Origin: Amnibacterium kyonggiense
GTDB lineage: Bacteria > Actinomycetota > Actinomycetes > Actinomycetales > Microbacteriaceae
NCBI RefSeq assembly: GCF_004364555.1
Contig: NZ_SOAM01000003.1
Location: 124,001 to 188,000 of the forward strand
Direction of reading: 5' to 3'
Length of the DNA stretch: 64,000 nt
The notes under the pieces were generated by a model. That model had not been told where the DNA came from and ran no database searches. It saw nothing but the letters and a program-made list of their open reading frames with translations. Of this stretch, positions 1 through 7,938 are shown piece after piece. Position numbers and translations under genes: made by a program. Within the stretch, counting starts at the first letter, position 1; the number at the start of each line of letters is the position of its first letter.

Positions 1-585
1 CACGTAGGGCAGGCCGAGCCGCCCGGCGAGCTCCGCCGAGTAGTCCGACGAGCCGAGCAGCCAGAGCTGCGGGGTCCCGGCGGCGGCGGGCGTGGCCCGG
101 ACCGTGTACTCCTCGCCGGTGGCGAGCCGCAGCCCGGCGCCGTCGCGGCCGAGCAGGGCCTCGATGTCGCGGATGTGGCTCGGGAAGGCGTCCACGTCGC
201 TCGTGTGCCCTTCGGACCGGAGCAGCGCGGTGATGACGGGGTCGGACCCGGGGGCGCGCCCGATGCCGAGGTCGACCCGACCGGGCGCCGCGGCCTCGAG
301 CGCCGCGAACTGCTCCGCGATGACGAACGGCGCGTGGTTGGGCAGCATCACGCCCCCCGAGCCGAGCCGGATGCGGCGCGTCCGCCCGGCGAGGACGCCG
401 AGCAGCACGGGCGGGTTCGTGGAGGCGACGGAGGGCATGTTGTGGTGCTCCGCCAGCCAGTACCGGTGCAGCCCGAGCGCGTCGGCGCGCTCCGCGAGGG
501 CGACGGACGCGGCGACGGCGTCGCCGGAGGTCTGGCCGCTCCGAACGGGGATGAGGTCGAGCACCGACAGGGCGAGATCCGGCAT
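1..585 (-). CDS. LLM-class flavin-dependent oxidoreductase (5' part, runs off window)
   Basis: The first 195 codons of a luciferase-like monooxygenase-fold protein; the rest lies left of the window. The N-terminus PDLALSVLDLIPVRSGQT, the segment WLAEHHNMPSVASTNPPVLL and the stretch RIRLGSGGVMLPNHAPF are typical of the MsnO8/LuxA-like family, which oxidises small organic substrates with reduced FMN or F420. The ATG at 585 follows a run rich in G and matches the usual family N-terminus. The gene is divergent from the siderophore-interacting protein gene 56 bases away. Substrate cannot be inferred. Confidence 0.88.
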   Translation of the reverse strand, partial: MPDLALSVLDLIPVRSGQTSGDAVAASVALAERADALGLHRYWLAEHHNMPSVASTNPPVLLGVLAGRTRRIRLGSGGVMLPNHAPFVIAEQFAALEAAAPGRVDLGIGRAPGSDPVITALLRSEGHTSDVDAFPSHIRDIEALLGRDGAGLRLATGEEYTVRATPAAAGTPQLWLLGSSDYSAELAGRLGLPYV

Positions 586-629
586 GCGGGTCCCAACCCG
601 CGCCCCCGCGTGCGCATTCCGGGGTCCGG

Positions 630-641
630 CAGAATCGGGCG
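630..641 (+). promoter_or_regulatory. Candidate leaderless promoter -10 of the SIP gene
   Basis: CAGAAT at 630-635 is followed by six bases and then ATG, which places a transcription start on or next to the start codon. No -35 consensus is obvious. Confidence 0.4.
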
Positions 642-1415
642 ATGCGCACCTTTCCGCTGTCCACCTCGCCGCGCGTCCGGGACGTCGTGCGGCACGAGCT
701 CCGACGCCGCACCGCGACGGTCGTCGGCCGTCGGGAGCTCCCCGCCTCGATGGTCCGGATCACGCTCGGCGGCGACGACCTCGCGGACTTCACGAGCCTC
801 GGCCCGGAGGACCACGTCAAGCTGTTCTTCGAGGGCCCGGACGGCGTCGTCGGCCGCGACTACACGCCGAGCGAGTTCCGGACGCTCGGCGCCTCCAGCG
901 GACCGGAGCTCGACGTCGACTTCGTGGTGCACGGCACCGACGGCCCCGCGACGGCGTGGGCGTCCGCGGCGACGGAGGGCGACGAGCTGGCGTTCGGCGG
1001 CCCGCGCGGCTCCCGCCTCGCGCCGACGGGGTTCCGGAACGCGCTGCTGATCGCCGACCCGGCGGGGCTCCCCGCGCTCCGCCGGTGGGTCCGCGCCTTC
1101 GCGGGCGAGCCGCCGACCCGCGCGATCCTGTTCGGCGGCGCGGAGGCCGCCTACCTCGACGAGACCGAGCGCACCGCCGCGCTCCTGCAGGTGGTCGGCG
1201 AGGGGCACGACCTCCTCGAGACGGTGCGGGCGCAGGACGTCGACGGCGACACGTTCGTGTGGGCGGCGGGCGAAGCGACCGCCCTCGTGCCGGTGCGCCG
1301 GCACCTCAAGGAGCTCGGGCTGGCGAAGGAGAACCGCTCCCTGCACGGCTACTGGCGCCGCGGCGAGGCCGGCCTCGACCACCACGCCCCGCTCGACCCG
1401 ACCGACCCGGACTAG
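642..1415 (+). CDS. Siderophore-interacting protein (FAD-dependent ferric-siderophore reductase family)
   Basis: A 257-residue cytoplasmic flavoprotein of the SIP/ViuB family, which reduces ferric siderophores to release iron using NAD(P)H. The FAD-binding beta-barrel occupies roughly residues 15-115, with the R72-D-Y74-T motif that replaces the classical RxYT(S) signature. The NAD-binding half follows, with FVWAAGEA near residue 205 and the family hallmark GYWRRGE close to the C-terminus. The hexamer CAGAAT ends six bases before the ATG and there is no Shine-Dalgarno, so a leaderless message is likely. No siderophore transporter is adjacent, so the partner siderophore is unknown. Confidence 0.93.
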   Translation: MRTFPLSTSPRVRDVVRHELRRRTATVVGRRELPASMVRITLGGDDLADFTSLGPEDHVKLFFEGPDGVVGRDYTPSEFRTLGASSGPELDVDFVVHGTDGPATAWASAATEGDELAFGGPRGSRLAPTGFRNALLIADPAGLPALRRWVRAFAGEPPTRAILFGGAEAAYLDETERTAALLQVVGEGHDLLETVRAQDVDGDTFVWAAGEATALVPVRRHLKELGLAKENRSLHGYWRRGEAGLDHHAPLDPTDPD

Positions 1416-1423
1416 TGTCCGTG

Positions 1424-1450
1424 GCCGCGCCGCCGCCGCTGCGGCGCGGC
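1424..1450. terminator. Hairpin after the SIP gene
   Basis: A perfect 10-bp inverted repeat (GCCGCGCCGC / GCGGCGCGGC) with a 7-base loop starts eight bases after the stop codon. There is no T tract, as is usual for GC-rich actinobacterial terminators. Confidence 0.5.
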
Positions 1451-1691
1451 TGCCGTACCGGCGCGCTGCACGCGCTCTCGGATGACGGCGGATGCGGGGC
1501 CGACCTCGTCCGTCGACGTGCGAGCACAGCGAGCCTCGAGTCCACCCGGGCAGACGCCGAGCGCGGATGGCCTCGACAGTGGACGAAGCGGAAGTCGCCT
1601 CGTGCGGCCGATCCGGACTGGTGCGGGTCGGATCCCAGCCGCACGAGTCCGATTCCGCCGCATCAGCACCCGCCGGCCCGTCGGGCGTCGG
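1451..1691. other. Intergenic region with part of a dispersed repeat
   Basis: No convincing gene is seen between the SIP terminator and the small membrane protein gene. Bases 1511-1540 read on the minus strand match 16837-16866 at about 25 of 30 positions (CTCGAGGCTCG...CTCGCAC..TCGAC), so this looks like a copy of a dispersed intergenic repeat. Confidence 0.4.
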
Positions 1692-1877
1692 TCAGCGGAC
1701 GGAGGACGGGGCGTCGTCGTTCGGGTTCCTCCGGTCGAGGACGCGGAGGGCGACGAGCAGCGCCGCGACGCCGATGATCACGCGGATCACGACGAAGGCG
1801 AACACGGCGAACGCCGCACCCTCCGCGCCGATGGCGAGCAGGAGGCCGCCGAACGCCGCGATCGCCGCGTCGCCCAC
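1692..1877 (-). CDS. Small membrane protein of unknown function
   Basis: Encodes 61 residues from a GTG start, with two hydrophobic segments (about residues 4-18 and 19-45) and a charged C-terminus RVLDRRNPNDD. The reading frame stays open and hydrophobic upstream (LLFWIRAAF) without an ATG or GTG, so the true start may lie a little earlier, perhaps coupled to the aldo-keto reductase stop 56 bases upstream. It is read in the same direction as that gene and is probably in its operon. Function unknown. Confidence 0.5.
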   Translation of the reverse strand: MGDAAIAAFGGLLLAIGAEGAAFAVFAFVVIRVIIGVAALLVALRVLDRRNPNDDAPSSVR

Positions 1878-1932
1878 GAACGCGGCCCGGATCCAGAACA
1901 GGAGCCGGCCCGCCGGGGTGACGCCGCGCGGG

Positions 1933-2904
1933 TCAGAACCCGCTGGGGGCGTGCGGGACGTAGTCCGCCTCCAGGGCGTCGAGCTCGTCGTCCGTGAGCT
2001 CGAGGTCCGACGCCGCGATCGCGTCCTCGAGGTGCTCGGGCTTCGTCGCGCCCACGATCGGCGCGGTGACCGCCGGCTGCGCGAGCACCCACGCGAGCGC
2101 CACCTGCGCGCGCGGCACCCCGCGCTCCGCCGCGACGCGGGCGACGGCCTCGACGATGCGCCGGTCGCCCTCCTGCCCGTAGAGCGTCTTGCCGAACTCG
2201 TCCGTGTCGCCGCGCTTCGTCGTCTCGTCCCAGTCGCGCGTCAGCTTGCCGCGGGCGAGCGGCGACCACGGGATGACGCCGACGCCGGTGTCGAGGCAGT
2301 ACGGGAGCATCTCGCGCTCCTCCTCCCGCTGCAGCAGGGAGTACTGGTCCTGCATCGACACGAACCGGGTCAGGCCCTCGACGTCGGCGGTGTGCTGCAG
2401 CTCCGCGAACTGCCACGTCCACATGGACGACGCCCCGATGTAGCGGGCCTTCCCGGCCTTCACGACGTCGTGCAGGGCCGCCATCGTCTCCGCGACCGGC
2501 ACCTCCGGGTCGAACCGGTGGATCTGGTACAGGTCGACGTAGTCGGTGCCGAGGCGCTGCAGGGAGGCGTCGATCTGGGTCATGATCGCACCGCGGGAGA
2601 GCCCGCCGCCGTTCGGGCCGGGCCCCATCCGGCCGTGCACCTTCGTGGCGATCACGACCTCCTCGCGCTGCGCGAACTCGCGGAGGAGCTTCCCGGTGAT
2701 CTCCTCGCTGGAGCCGGCCGAGTAGACGTTCGCGGTGTCGAAGGTCGTGATCCCCGCCTCGATCGCGCGGCGGAAGAACGGGCGGGCGCCCTCCTCGGGG
2801 AGGCTCCAGCTGTGGTTGCCGCGGTCGGGGTCGCCATAGCTCATGCAGCCGAGGATCACGCGGCTGACCTGGAGTCCCGCGTCGCCGAGTCGGATGGTGT
2901 CCAT
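1933..2904 (-). CDS. Aldo/keto reductase
   Basis: A 323-residue NADPH-dependent oxidoreductase of the AKR superfamily ((beta/alpha)8 barrel). The catalytic tetrad is visible: D56 and Y61 in TTFDTANVYS, K88 in VIATKVHG and H129 in DLYQIHRFDP. The cofactor-phosphate segment IVGATKPEHLEDAI lies near residue 285. The overall pattern resembles the AKR11/YhdN-like and voltage-gated K+ channel beta-like groups. A GGAGG Shine-Dalgarno precedes the ATG. Physiological substrate unknown; detoxification of carbonyls is typical for the family. Confidence 0.94.
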   Translation of the reverse strand: MDTIRLGDAGLQVSRVILGCMSYGDPDRGNHSWSLPEEGARPFFRRAIEAGITTFDTANVYSAGSSEEITGKLLREFAQREEVVIATKVHGRMGPGPNGGGLSRGAIMTQIDASLQRLGTDYVDLYQIHRFDPEVPVAETMAALHDVVKAGKARYIGASSMWTWQFAELQHTADVEGLTRFVSMQDQYSLLQREEEREMLPYCLDTGVGVIPWSPLARGKLTRDWDETTKRGDTDEFGKTLYGQEGDRRIVEAVARVAAERGVPRAQVALAWVLAQPAVTAPIVGATKPEHLEDAIAASDLELTDDELDALEADYVPHAPSGF

Positions 2905-2955
2905 GCCGACGATCCTCCGCCTCCCGCCCTGGGAGCGGCGCGCGGGCGTCCGTCG

Positions 2956-3375
2956 CTAGCGGGTCTCCCCCATGAGCAGGTCGACCCGGACGCCCTGCCG
3001 GGTCGCCACGATCTCGACCGGGATGCGCGGCTTGCGCCCCGCCGTGTCGAGGCGGCTCAGCGCCTCGTTCACCGGCGACTCGAGCCCGCGGGGCACGCGC
3101 CCGACGGGCCCGACGATGCGGCCCCCGACGAAGAGGCGGACCTCGATCGGCGCGTCGGTCCGCTCCTCCTCCGCGGTCCGCCGCGCGATGGCGGTCTCGG
3201 CCGGGTCGGCGCCGACGAGGTCGCGCAGCAGGTCCTGGTGCGGATCGCTGCCCGCGAGGCGGATGACGGTGCTCGACTTCGCGGGGAGGAGGTCGAACTT
3301 GTAGTCGTCCAAGGAGCCGCTGCCGCGGTCCTCCTTCGGGAAGTCGGGGTCGCCCCCGCGGCGTCGGAAGAGCAC
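2956..3375 (-). CDS. Small HIRAN-like domain protein (hypothetical)
   Basis: About 139 residues from a GTG at 3375; an in-frame ATG at 3414 would add 13 residues. The order of motifs, IRLAGSDPHQDLLRDLVG, then EVRLFVGGRIVGPVGRVPR, then an EALSRLDTAGRKPRIPVEIV helix-strand and a final GVRVDLLMG, resembles the HIRAN domain found beside DNA helicases and nucleases. The usual asparagine-proline-containing strand is not clear, so this is an inference. It is divergent from the beta-helix protein gene. Nothing directly shows its role. Confidence 0.55.
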   Translation of the reverse strand: MLFRRRGGDPDFPKEDRGSGSLDDYKFDLLPAKSSTVIRLAGSDPHQDLLRDLVGADPAETAIARRTAEEERTDAPIEVRLFVGGRIVGPVGRVPRGLESPVNEALSRLDTAGRKPRIPVEIVATRQGVRVDLLMGETR

Positions 3376-3473
3376 GGCCCCATTCTGCCGCGGACCCGCT
3401 CTTATCGGATTCACATCCAGGAAGGGGGCGCGCTCGGGGAATGAACGGGGGCGTCTTCTACGTTGGGTAGATC

Positions 3474-3890
3474 ATGCAGCGCAGGACCCCCAGGATCGCA
3501 GAAGAGATCGAGGACGAGTTCGGCACCGTCACCCGGTACCGTCGCCACCCCAACGGGCGCGGCCTCGTCGCGACGGACGCCTCCGTCGACCCCACCGCTT
3601 TCATCGCCCCCACCGTCTACATCGAGTCCGGAGCGCGGGTCGGACGCTCCGTCCGCATCGCGTCCGGCAGCTGGGTCGACCGCGAGGCGGTCGTCGGCCC
3701 GCACGCCGAAATCGGCGCGGCCGTGCACGTCGGTGCCGCCGCCGTCGTCGGCGAGGGCGCCCGCGTCGGCAGCCACACGAAGATCGGCGCGCGCGCCTCG
3801 ATCGGTGCCGGCGCCCGCGTGGCCGCCGACCAGAAGATCGACGACGACGCGGTGCTCCCCCAGCAGAGCGCGTTCGGCGCCGCCGCGTAG
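3474..3890 (+). CDS. Left-handed beta-helix (hexapeptide-repeat) protein, gamma-carbonic-anhydrase-like fold
   Basis: A 138-residue protein whose residues 35-120 are imperfect hexapeptide repeats ([LIV]-G-x-x-[AG]-x; for example FIAPTVYIESGARVGRSVRI and ASIGAGARVA), which form a left-handed parallel beta-helix. The fold is shared by gamma-carbonic anhydrases, maltose/galactoside acetyltransferases and their relatives. The three zinc histidines of a true carbonic anhydrase and an acyl-CoA motif are not evident, so catalysis is uncertain. TACGTT lies nine bases before the ATG and there is no Shine-Dalgarno. Confidence 0.75.
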   Translation: MQRRTPRIAEEIEDEFGTVTRYRRHPNGRGLVATDASVDPTAFIAPTVYIESGARVGRSVRIASGSWVDREAVVGPHAEIGAAVHVGAAAVVGEGARVGSHTKIGARASIGAGARVAADQKIDDDAVLPQQSAFGAAA

Positions 3891-3948
3891 CCCGCGGCGC
3901 GTCCCGCGCGCACGCGGTCGTCGGCCGGGCCGGCGGCCGCTGGGACCA

Positions 3949-3986
3949 CGAAGGGCCGCCCTCCTCGAGAGGAGGGCGGCCCTTCG
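3949..3986. terminator. Bidirectional terminator between the beta-helix gene and rpsO
   Basis: A perfect 18-bp inverted repeat (CGAAGGGCCGCCCTCCTC and its complement) with a 2-base centre lies between two convergent genes and should terminate both. Confidence 0.8.
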
Positions 3987-4002
3987 GCGTGTCAGGAGGC
4001 GC

Positions 4003-4272
4003 TCAGCGGCGCAGCCCGAGGCGCTCGATCAGCGAGCGGTAGCGCTGGATGTCGACGTCCTGCAGGTAGCCGAGCAGCCGGCGGCGCTGGCCGACGAGCA
4101 GCAGCAGGCCGCGACGCGAGTGGTGGTCGTGCTTGTGCACCTTCAGGTGCTCCGTGAGGTCCTTGATGCGGGTCGACAGCATCGCGATCTGGACCTCGGG
4201 CGAGCCGGTGTCACCCTCGTGCGTCGCGTACTCCGCGATGATCGCCTTCTTGACCTCTGCGTCCAATGCCAT
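4003..4272 (-). CDS. rpsO: 30S ribosomal protein S15
   Basis: An 89-residue protein with the exact family length and features: [37 protein letters not shown] and the C-terminal [13 protein letters not shown]15 binds the central domain of 16S rRNA early in 30S assembly. A GAGGAG Shine-Dalgarno precedes the ATG. In many actinobacteria it follows ribF and precedes pnp. Here ribF is about 37 kb upstream on the same strand, and the DNA beyond the stop holds an opposing gene, so neither partner is adjacent. Confidence 0.98.
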   Translation of the reverse strand: MALDAEVKKAIIAEYATHEGDTGSPEVQIAMLSTRIKDLTEHLKVHKHDHHSRRGLLLLVGQRRRLLGYLQDVDIQRYRSLIERLGLRR

Positions 4273-4359
4273 GGGGACTCCTCTTCTGCTCGCTGCGCGG
4301 TGTCGCGCGCGGGATGCGCGCGACGCTCTGGGACCGCGGCCGGTTCACGGCGGCACGAG

Positions 4360-4365
4360 AGTCTA
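4360..4365 (-). promoter_or_regulatory. Candidate -10 element for rpsO
   Basis: TAGACT on the minus strand lies about 90 bases before the rpsO ATG, giving a leader of roughly 80 nt that could host S15 autoregulation. No clear -35 is seen. Confidence 0.35.
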
Positions 4366-4488
4366 GCAATGCCGGGGCGCCGCCCCGCGCCGGGCTCCCG
4401 CTGAGGGGATGCTGAAGAGGTCGAGCGGCCCGCGGCCGCCGACTCGGGCTCCCGTACCGTCGGAGCCCCGACGATCGGAGGTCCGCAG

Positions 4489-5667
4489 GTGTCCCCCTGG
4501 CTCGACATCGTGCTCGCCCTCGTCCTGCTCGCCTACGTCGTCCAGGGCTACCGCCTCGGCTTCGTGCGGAGCCTCGGCGCGATCGTCGGCCTCATCGCGG
4601 GCGGCATCGCCGCCGCGCTGCTCTCGCCGCTGATCGGGTCGTTCGTGCAGGACGAGACCGGGAAGGTCGTCGCGACGATCGTCGCCGCGGTCGTCCTCGT
4701 GCTGCTCGGGCACGCCGTCGGCTCCGGCGTCGGGGCGGTCATCGGCGGCGTACTCCGGCGCAGCCCGCTCGGGCTCCTGGACCGCGTGCTCGGCGCCGCC
4801 GCGCAGCTCGTCGTCAGCGCGCTCGCGATCTCGATGATCGCGTCCCTCGCGGTGTCGCTCGGCGTCCCCTACGTCGCGCAGCCGATCGCGTCCTCCGTCG
4901 TGCTGAACGGCATCCACAGCGTCACGCCCGCACCCGTCGACCGCGCGCTCGCGCAGCTCCGCTCGACGGTGCTGGCGAGCGGCATCCCCCAGCTCGGCAT
5001 CTCCCTCGGCACCGGCGGGGGCTCGACGAGCGTCCCGGGCGTCACGCAGACGGCCGGCCTGCGCACCGCGGCCCGGTCCGTCGTGAAGATCACGGGCAGC
5101 GCGGCCGCGTGCAACCAGGAGCAGTCCGGGTCCGGCTTCGTCGTCGCCGGGAACCGCGTGCTGACGAACGCCCACGTCGTCGCGGGCGTCACGCGGCCCG
5201 TCGTCCTCACGCCCGCCGGCCAGGCGCTGCCCGGCTCCGTCACGTACTTCGACCCGAAGCGCGACCTCGCGGTGATCGCGGTGCGCGGCCTCCAGGCCTC
5301 GACCCTCCGCGTCGCGGCGCCGCCCGCCGTCGGTGACAAGGGCGTCGTGGCGGGCTACCCGTTCGGCGGCCCGTTCACGGAGGGCGGCGCGGAGGTCGTG
5401 CAGACCGGCGCCGTCGCGGTCCCGGACATCGCCGGGTCGGGCCGGACGACGCGCCAGGTCGCAGCGCTCGCCGCGGACGTGGAGCAGGGCAACTCCGGCG
5501 GCCCGCTGCTCACGCCGGACGGCCGGGTCATCGGCATCGTCTTCGCGAAGAGCACGAACCGCACCGACCTCGGGTACGCGATGACGCCGGCGGAGTTCGG
5601 CGACGTCGTGGATCGGGCGCCCGCCCTCACCTCGGCGGTGTCGACCGGCGCCTGCTCACGGGGCTGA
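4489..5667 (+). CDS. MarP-type membrane serine protease (CvpA domain plus trypsin-like domain)
   Basis: A 392-residue protein with four N-terminal membrane helices of the CvpA/colicin-V family (residues about 3-125), a linker, and an extracytoplasmic chymotrypsin-like protease. The catalytic triad reads H229 (LTNAHVV), D259 (KRDLAV) and S336 (QGNSGGP). Two cysteines (in ACNQEQSG and near the C-terminus GACSRG) could form the disulphide seen in mycobacterial MarP. MarP is needed for acid and oxidative stress tolerance in Mycobacterium. The GTG start has GGAGG six bases upstream, and TACCGT at 4455-4460 is a candidate -10. Confidence 0.93.
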   Translation: MSPWLDIVLALVLLAYVVQGYRLGFVRSLGAIVGLIAGGIAAALLSPLIGSFVQDETGKVVATIVAAVVLVLLGHAVGSGVGAVIGGVLRRSPLGLLDRVLGAAAQLVVSALAISMIASLAVSLGVPYVAQPIASSVVLNGIHSVTPAPVDRALAQLRSTVLASGIPQLGISLGTGGGSTSVPGVTQTAGLRTAARSVVKITGSAAACNQEQSGSGFVVAGNRVLTNAHVVAGVTRPVVLTPAGQALPGSVTYFDPKRDLAVIAVRGLQASTLRVAAPPAVGDKGVVAGYPFGGPFTEGGAEVVQTGAVAVPDIAGSGRTTRQVAALAADVEQGNSGGPLLTPDGRVIGIVFAKSTNRTDLGYAMTPAEFGDVVDRAPALTSAVSTGACSRG

Positions 5668-5680
5668 GCCGCGGGAGCGG

Positions 5681-7879
5681 TCAGGCGGTCGGCTCGACGA
5701 CGACGAGGCGTCGCGTCGGCCGCGTGAACGCGACGTAGAGGGAGCCGGGACCGGCCTCCGCCGCGATGCGGTCGGGGTCGACCACGACGACGCTGTCGAA
5801 CTCGAGCCCCTTCGCCGTCCACGGGTCGAGGACGGACACGGGGGCGCCGAGGCCCTGCGCCCCATAGCCGACGCGGTCGTCGACCCCGGCGACGAGGGCG
5901 TCGTGCAGTGCACGGACCTGCCCGGCCGGCGCGATCACGGCGAGCGCGCCGCCGTCGCCGCGCGCTCGGTCCGCCGCCACCGCGTCGACGACCGCGGTCG
6001 GCACCCGGTCCGTCCGGGTCCGGACCGACGCCGGCGGCTCCCCCTCGCGCACCGAACGGGAGGGCGTGATCGGCAGGCCGTCGCGCAGCGCGCGGGACTC
6101 GGCGAGCTCCGCGATCGCCTGCGGCGTCCGGTAGTTCACGGACAGCCGCTCGAGCCGGAACTCGTCCGTCAGCGCGCCGAGCGCCGCCCGCCAGTCGGCC
6201 GCCGGCGGCACCGCCGCGGACTGAGCGAGGTCGCCGACCACCGTGAACGAGCGCAGCGGGCCGCGCCGGCGGAGGAGGCGCCACTGCATCGGCGTGAGCT
6301 CCTGCGCCTCGTCGACCACGATGTGCCCGTACGTCCAGGTCCGGTCGACGGCAGCGCGCTCGGCTGTCGTGAGGCGGGCGCCCTCCTCCGCGAAGCCGTC
6401 CGCGAGCGACTCCGCCGACACGAGGCCCTCGACGCCCATGTTCGCGATCGCCTGCTCGGCGTTCTCGATGTCGCGCTGCCGCTGCGCCGCCCGCGCCTGC
6501 GCGCGTGCGTCGCCGGTCACGTCGATGTCGCCGAGCAGCTCGGCGGCCTCGTCGAGGAGCGGGACGTCGCCCACGGTGAACGGCGCACGGCGGGGCCGCG
6601 CCAGCAGCTCGCGCTCGTGCGGGCGGAGCTCCGGCGCCGACCGGGCGAGGTACTCCGGGCGCGTGTACAGGTCGCCGAGCAGCTTCTCCGGCGTCAGCGG
6701 CAGCCACGCCGTGTTCAGCAGCACCTTCACGTCCTGCGCCGTCCGGATGTCCTCGCGGAGCATCCTCCGGTCCTCGTCGTCGATCGTGCTGCCGCGGGCG
6801 GCGACCTGCTCGACCAGCTGCGCCGTGAGCTCCCCCAGCGCGCTCTTCACGAAGGTGACCCGGGCGACGTTGTGCGGCTTCCGCGTCTGCTGCGCGTGCC
6901 GGATCGCGCGCTGGATGACGGCGGGCTGCACCGTCAGGGTCACCCCGTTGATCTCGACGTCGACGGGCCGCTCCGGCGCCGTCTGCCGCGCGAGCACGGC
7001 GCGACGGATGACGGCCGCCATGACGCTCCGCCCCTTCACGTCCGCGACGGCGGGCGCGTCGACCGCGGCGGCGTCCACGCCCGGATAGAGCTGCCCGAGC
7101 GTGCGGAGGACGACGCCCGTCTCGCCGAGGGACGGGAGGACCTGCTCGATGTACTCGAGGAAGCTCCGGGAGGGACCGACGACGAGCACGCCGTTCCGGG
7201 CGAGCCGCTCCTTGTGCGCGTAGAGCAGGTACGCGGCGCGGTGGAGGGCGACCGCCGTCTTGCCGGTGCCCGGGCCGCCCTGGACGACGAGGACGCCGCG
7301 CGACTCCGAGCGGATGATCCGGTCCTGCTCCGCCTGGATCGTCGAGACGATGTCGTGCATCCGGCCGGTGCGCTGGGCGGTGAGCGCCGCGAGCAGCGCG
7401 GTCTCGCCCGTCAGCGTCACGTCCTCCGGGATGTCCTCGGGGTCGAACACCTCGTCCTCGAGCGCGGTGACGTCGCGCCCCCGGGTCGTCAGGTGGCGGC
7501 GGACCCGCACGCCGAGCGGGGTCGCCGCGGTCGCCTGGTAGAACGCGCTCGACTGCGGCGCGCGCCAGTCGAGGAGGAGGGGCTGCTGCTCGTCGTCGCG
7601 CAGGCCGATGCGGCCGATGTACCGGACGGCGCCGTCGTCGGCCTGCAGCCGTCCGAAGACGAGCCGCTCGTCGACGTCGCGCAGCCGCCGGACCCGGTCC
7701 TCGAACAGGCGCGCCATCGCGTCGCGCTCCGTCCGGGCCTGGTGGGTGCCGGTGGCGCCGCCCCGGCGCACGCGCTCGAGCTCGGCGACCAGCTCCGCCC
7801 GGAGCACGTCGAGCCGGCTGTACAGGCCGGCCACGTACCGCTGCTCCCTGGCGAGCTCCGCATCCGCGACATCGGTCAC
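5681..7879 (-). CDS. HelD/HelR-like RNA polymerase-associated motor ATPase
   Basis: A 732-residue superfamily-1 helicase-like ATPase. It has the N-terminal coiled coil of the HelD family (ELAREQRYVAGLYSRLDVLRAEL), then LLLDWRAPQSSAFYQA, Walker A GGPGTGKTAVALHRAAYLL near residue 200, Walker B VVDEAQELTPMQWRLL, VGDLAQ, VNYRTPQAI and the UvrD-type end KGLEFDSVVVVDP/LYVAFTRPTRRL. HelD and HelR remove or recycle stalled RNA polymerase, and actinobacterial HelR can give rifampicin tolerance. The GTG at 7879 has GGGAGG nine bases upstream. Upstream extension to 8017 would overlap the DUF4192 gene and is rejected. Confidence 0.88.
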   Translation of the reverse strand: MTDVADAELAREQRYVAGLYSRLDVLRAELVAELERVRRGGATGTHQARTERDAMARLFEDRVRRLRDVDERLVFGRLQADDGAVRYIGRIGLRDDEQQPLLLDWRAPQSSAFYQATAATPLGVRVRRHLTTRGRDVTALEDEVFDPEDIPEDVTLTGETALLAALTAQRTGRMHDIVSTIQAEQDRIIRSESRGVLVVQGGPGTGKTAVALHRAAYLLYAHKERLARNGVLVVGPSRSFLEYIEQVLPSLGETGVVLRTLGQLYPGVDAAAVDAPAVADVKGRSVMAAVIRRAVLARQTAPERPVDVEINGVTLTVQPAVIQRAIRHAQQTRKPHNVARVTFVKSALGELTAQLVEQVAARGSTIDDEDRRMLREDIRTAQDVKVLLNTAWLPLTPEKLLGDLYTRPEYLARSAPELRPHERELLARPRRAPFTVGDVPLLDEAAELLGDIDVTGDARAQARAAQRQRDIENAEQAIANMGVEGLVSAESLADGFAEEGARLTTAERAAVDRTWTYGHIVVDEAQELTPMQWRLLRRRGPLRSFTVVGDLAQSAAVPPAADWRAALGALTDEFRLERLSVNYRTPQAIAELAESRALRDGLPITPSRSVREGEPPASVRTRTDRVPTAVVDAVAADRARGDGGALAVIAPAGQVRALHDALVAGVDDRVGYGAQGLGAPVSVLDPWTAKGLEFDSVVVVDPDRIAAEAGPGSLYVAFTRPTRRLVVVEPTA

Positions 7880-7938
7880 GCGACGCACCTCCCGTTTCGC
7901 GGCCCACCATCCTAGTTCCGCGTCCCGGCCCGGCGCGC

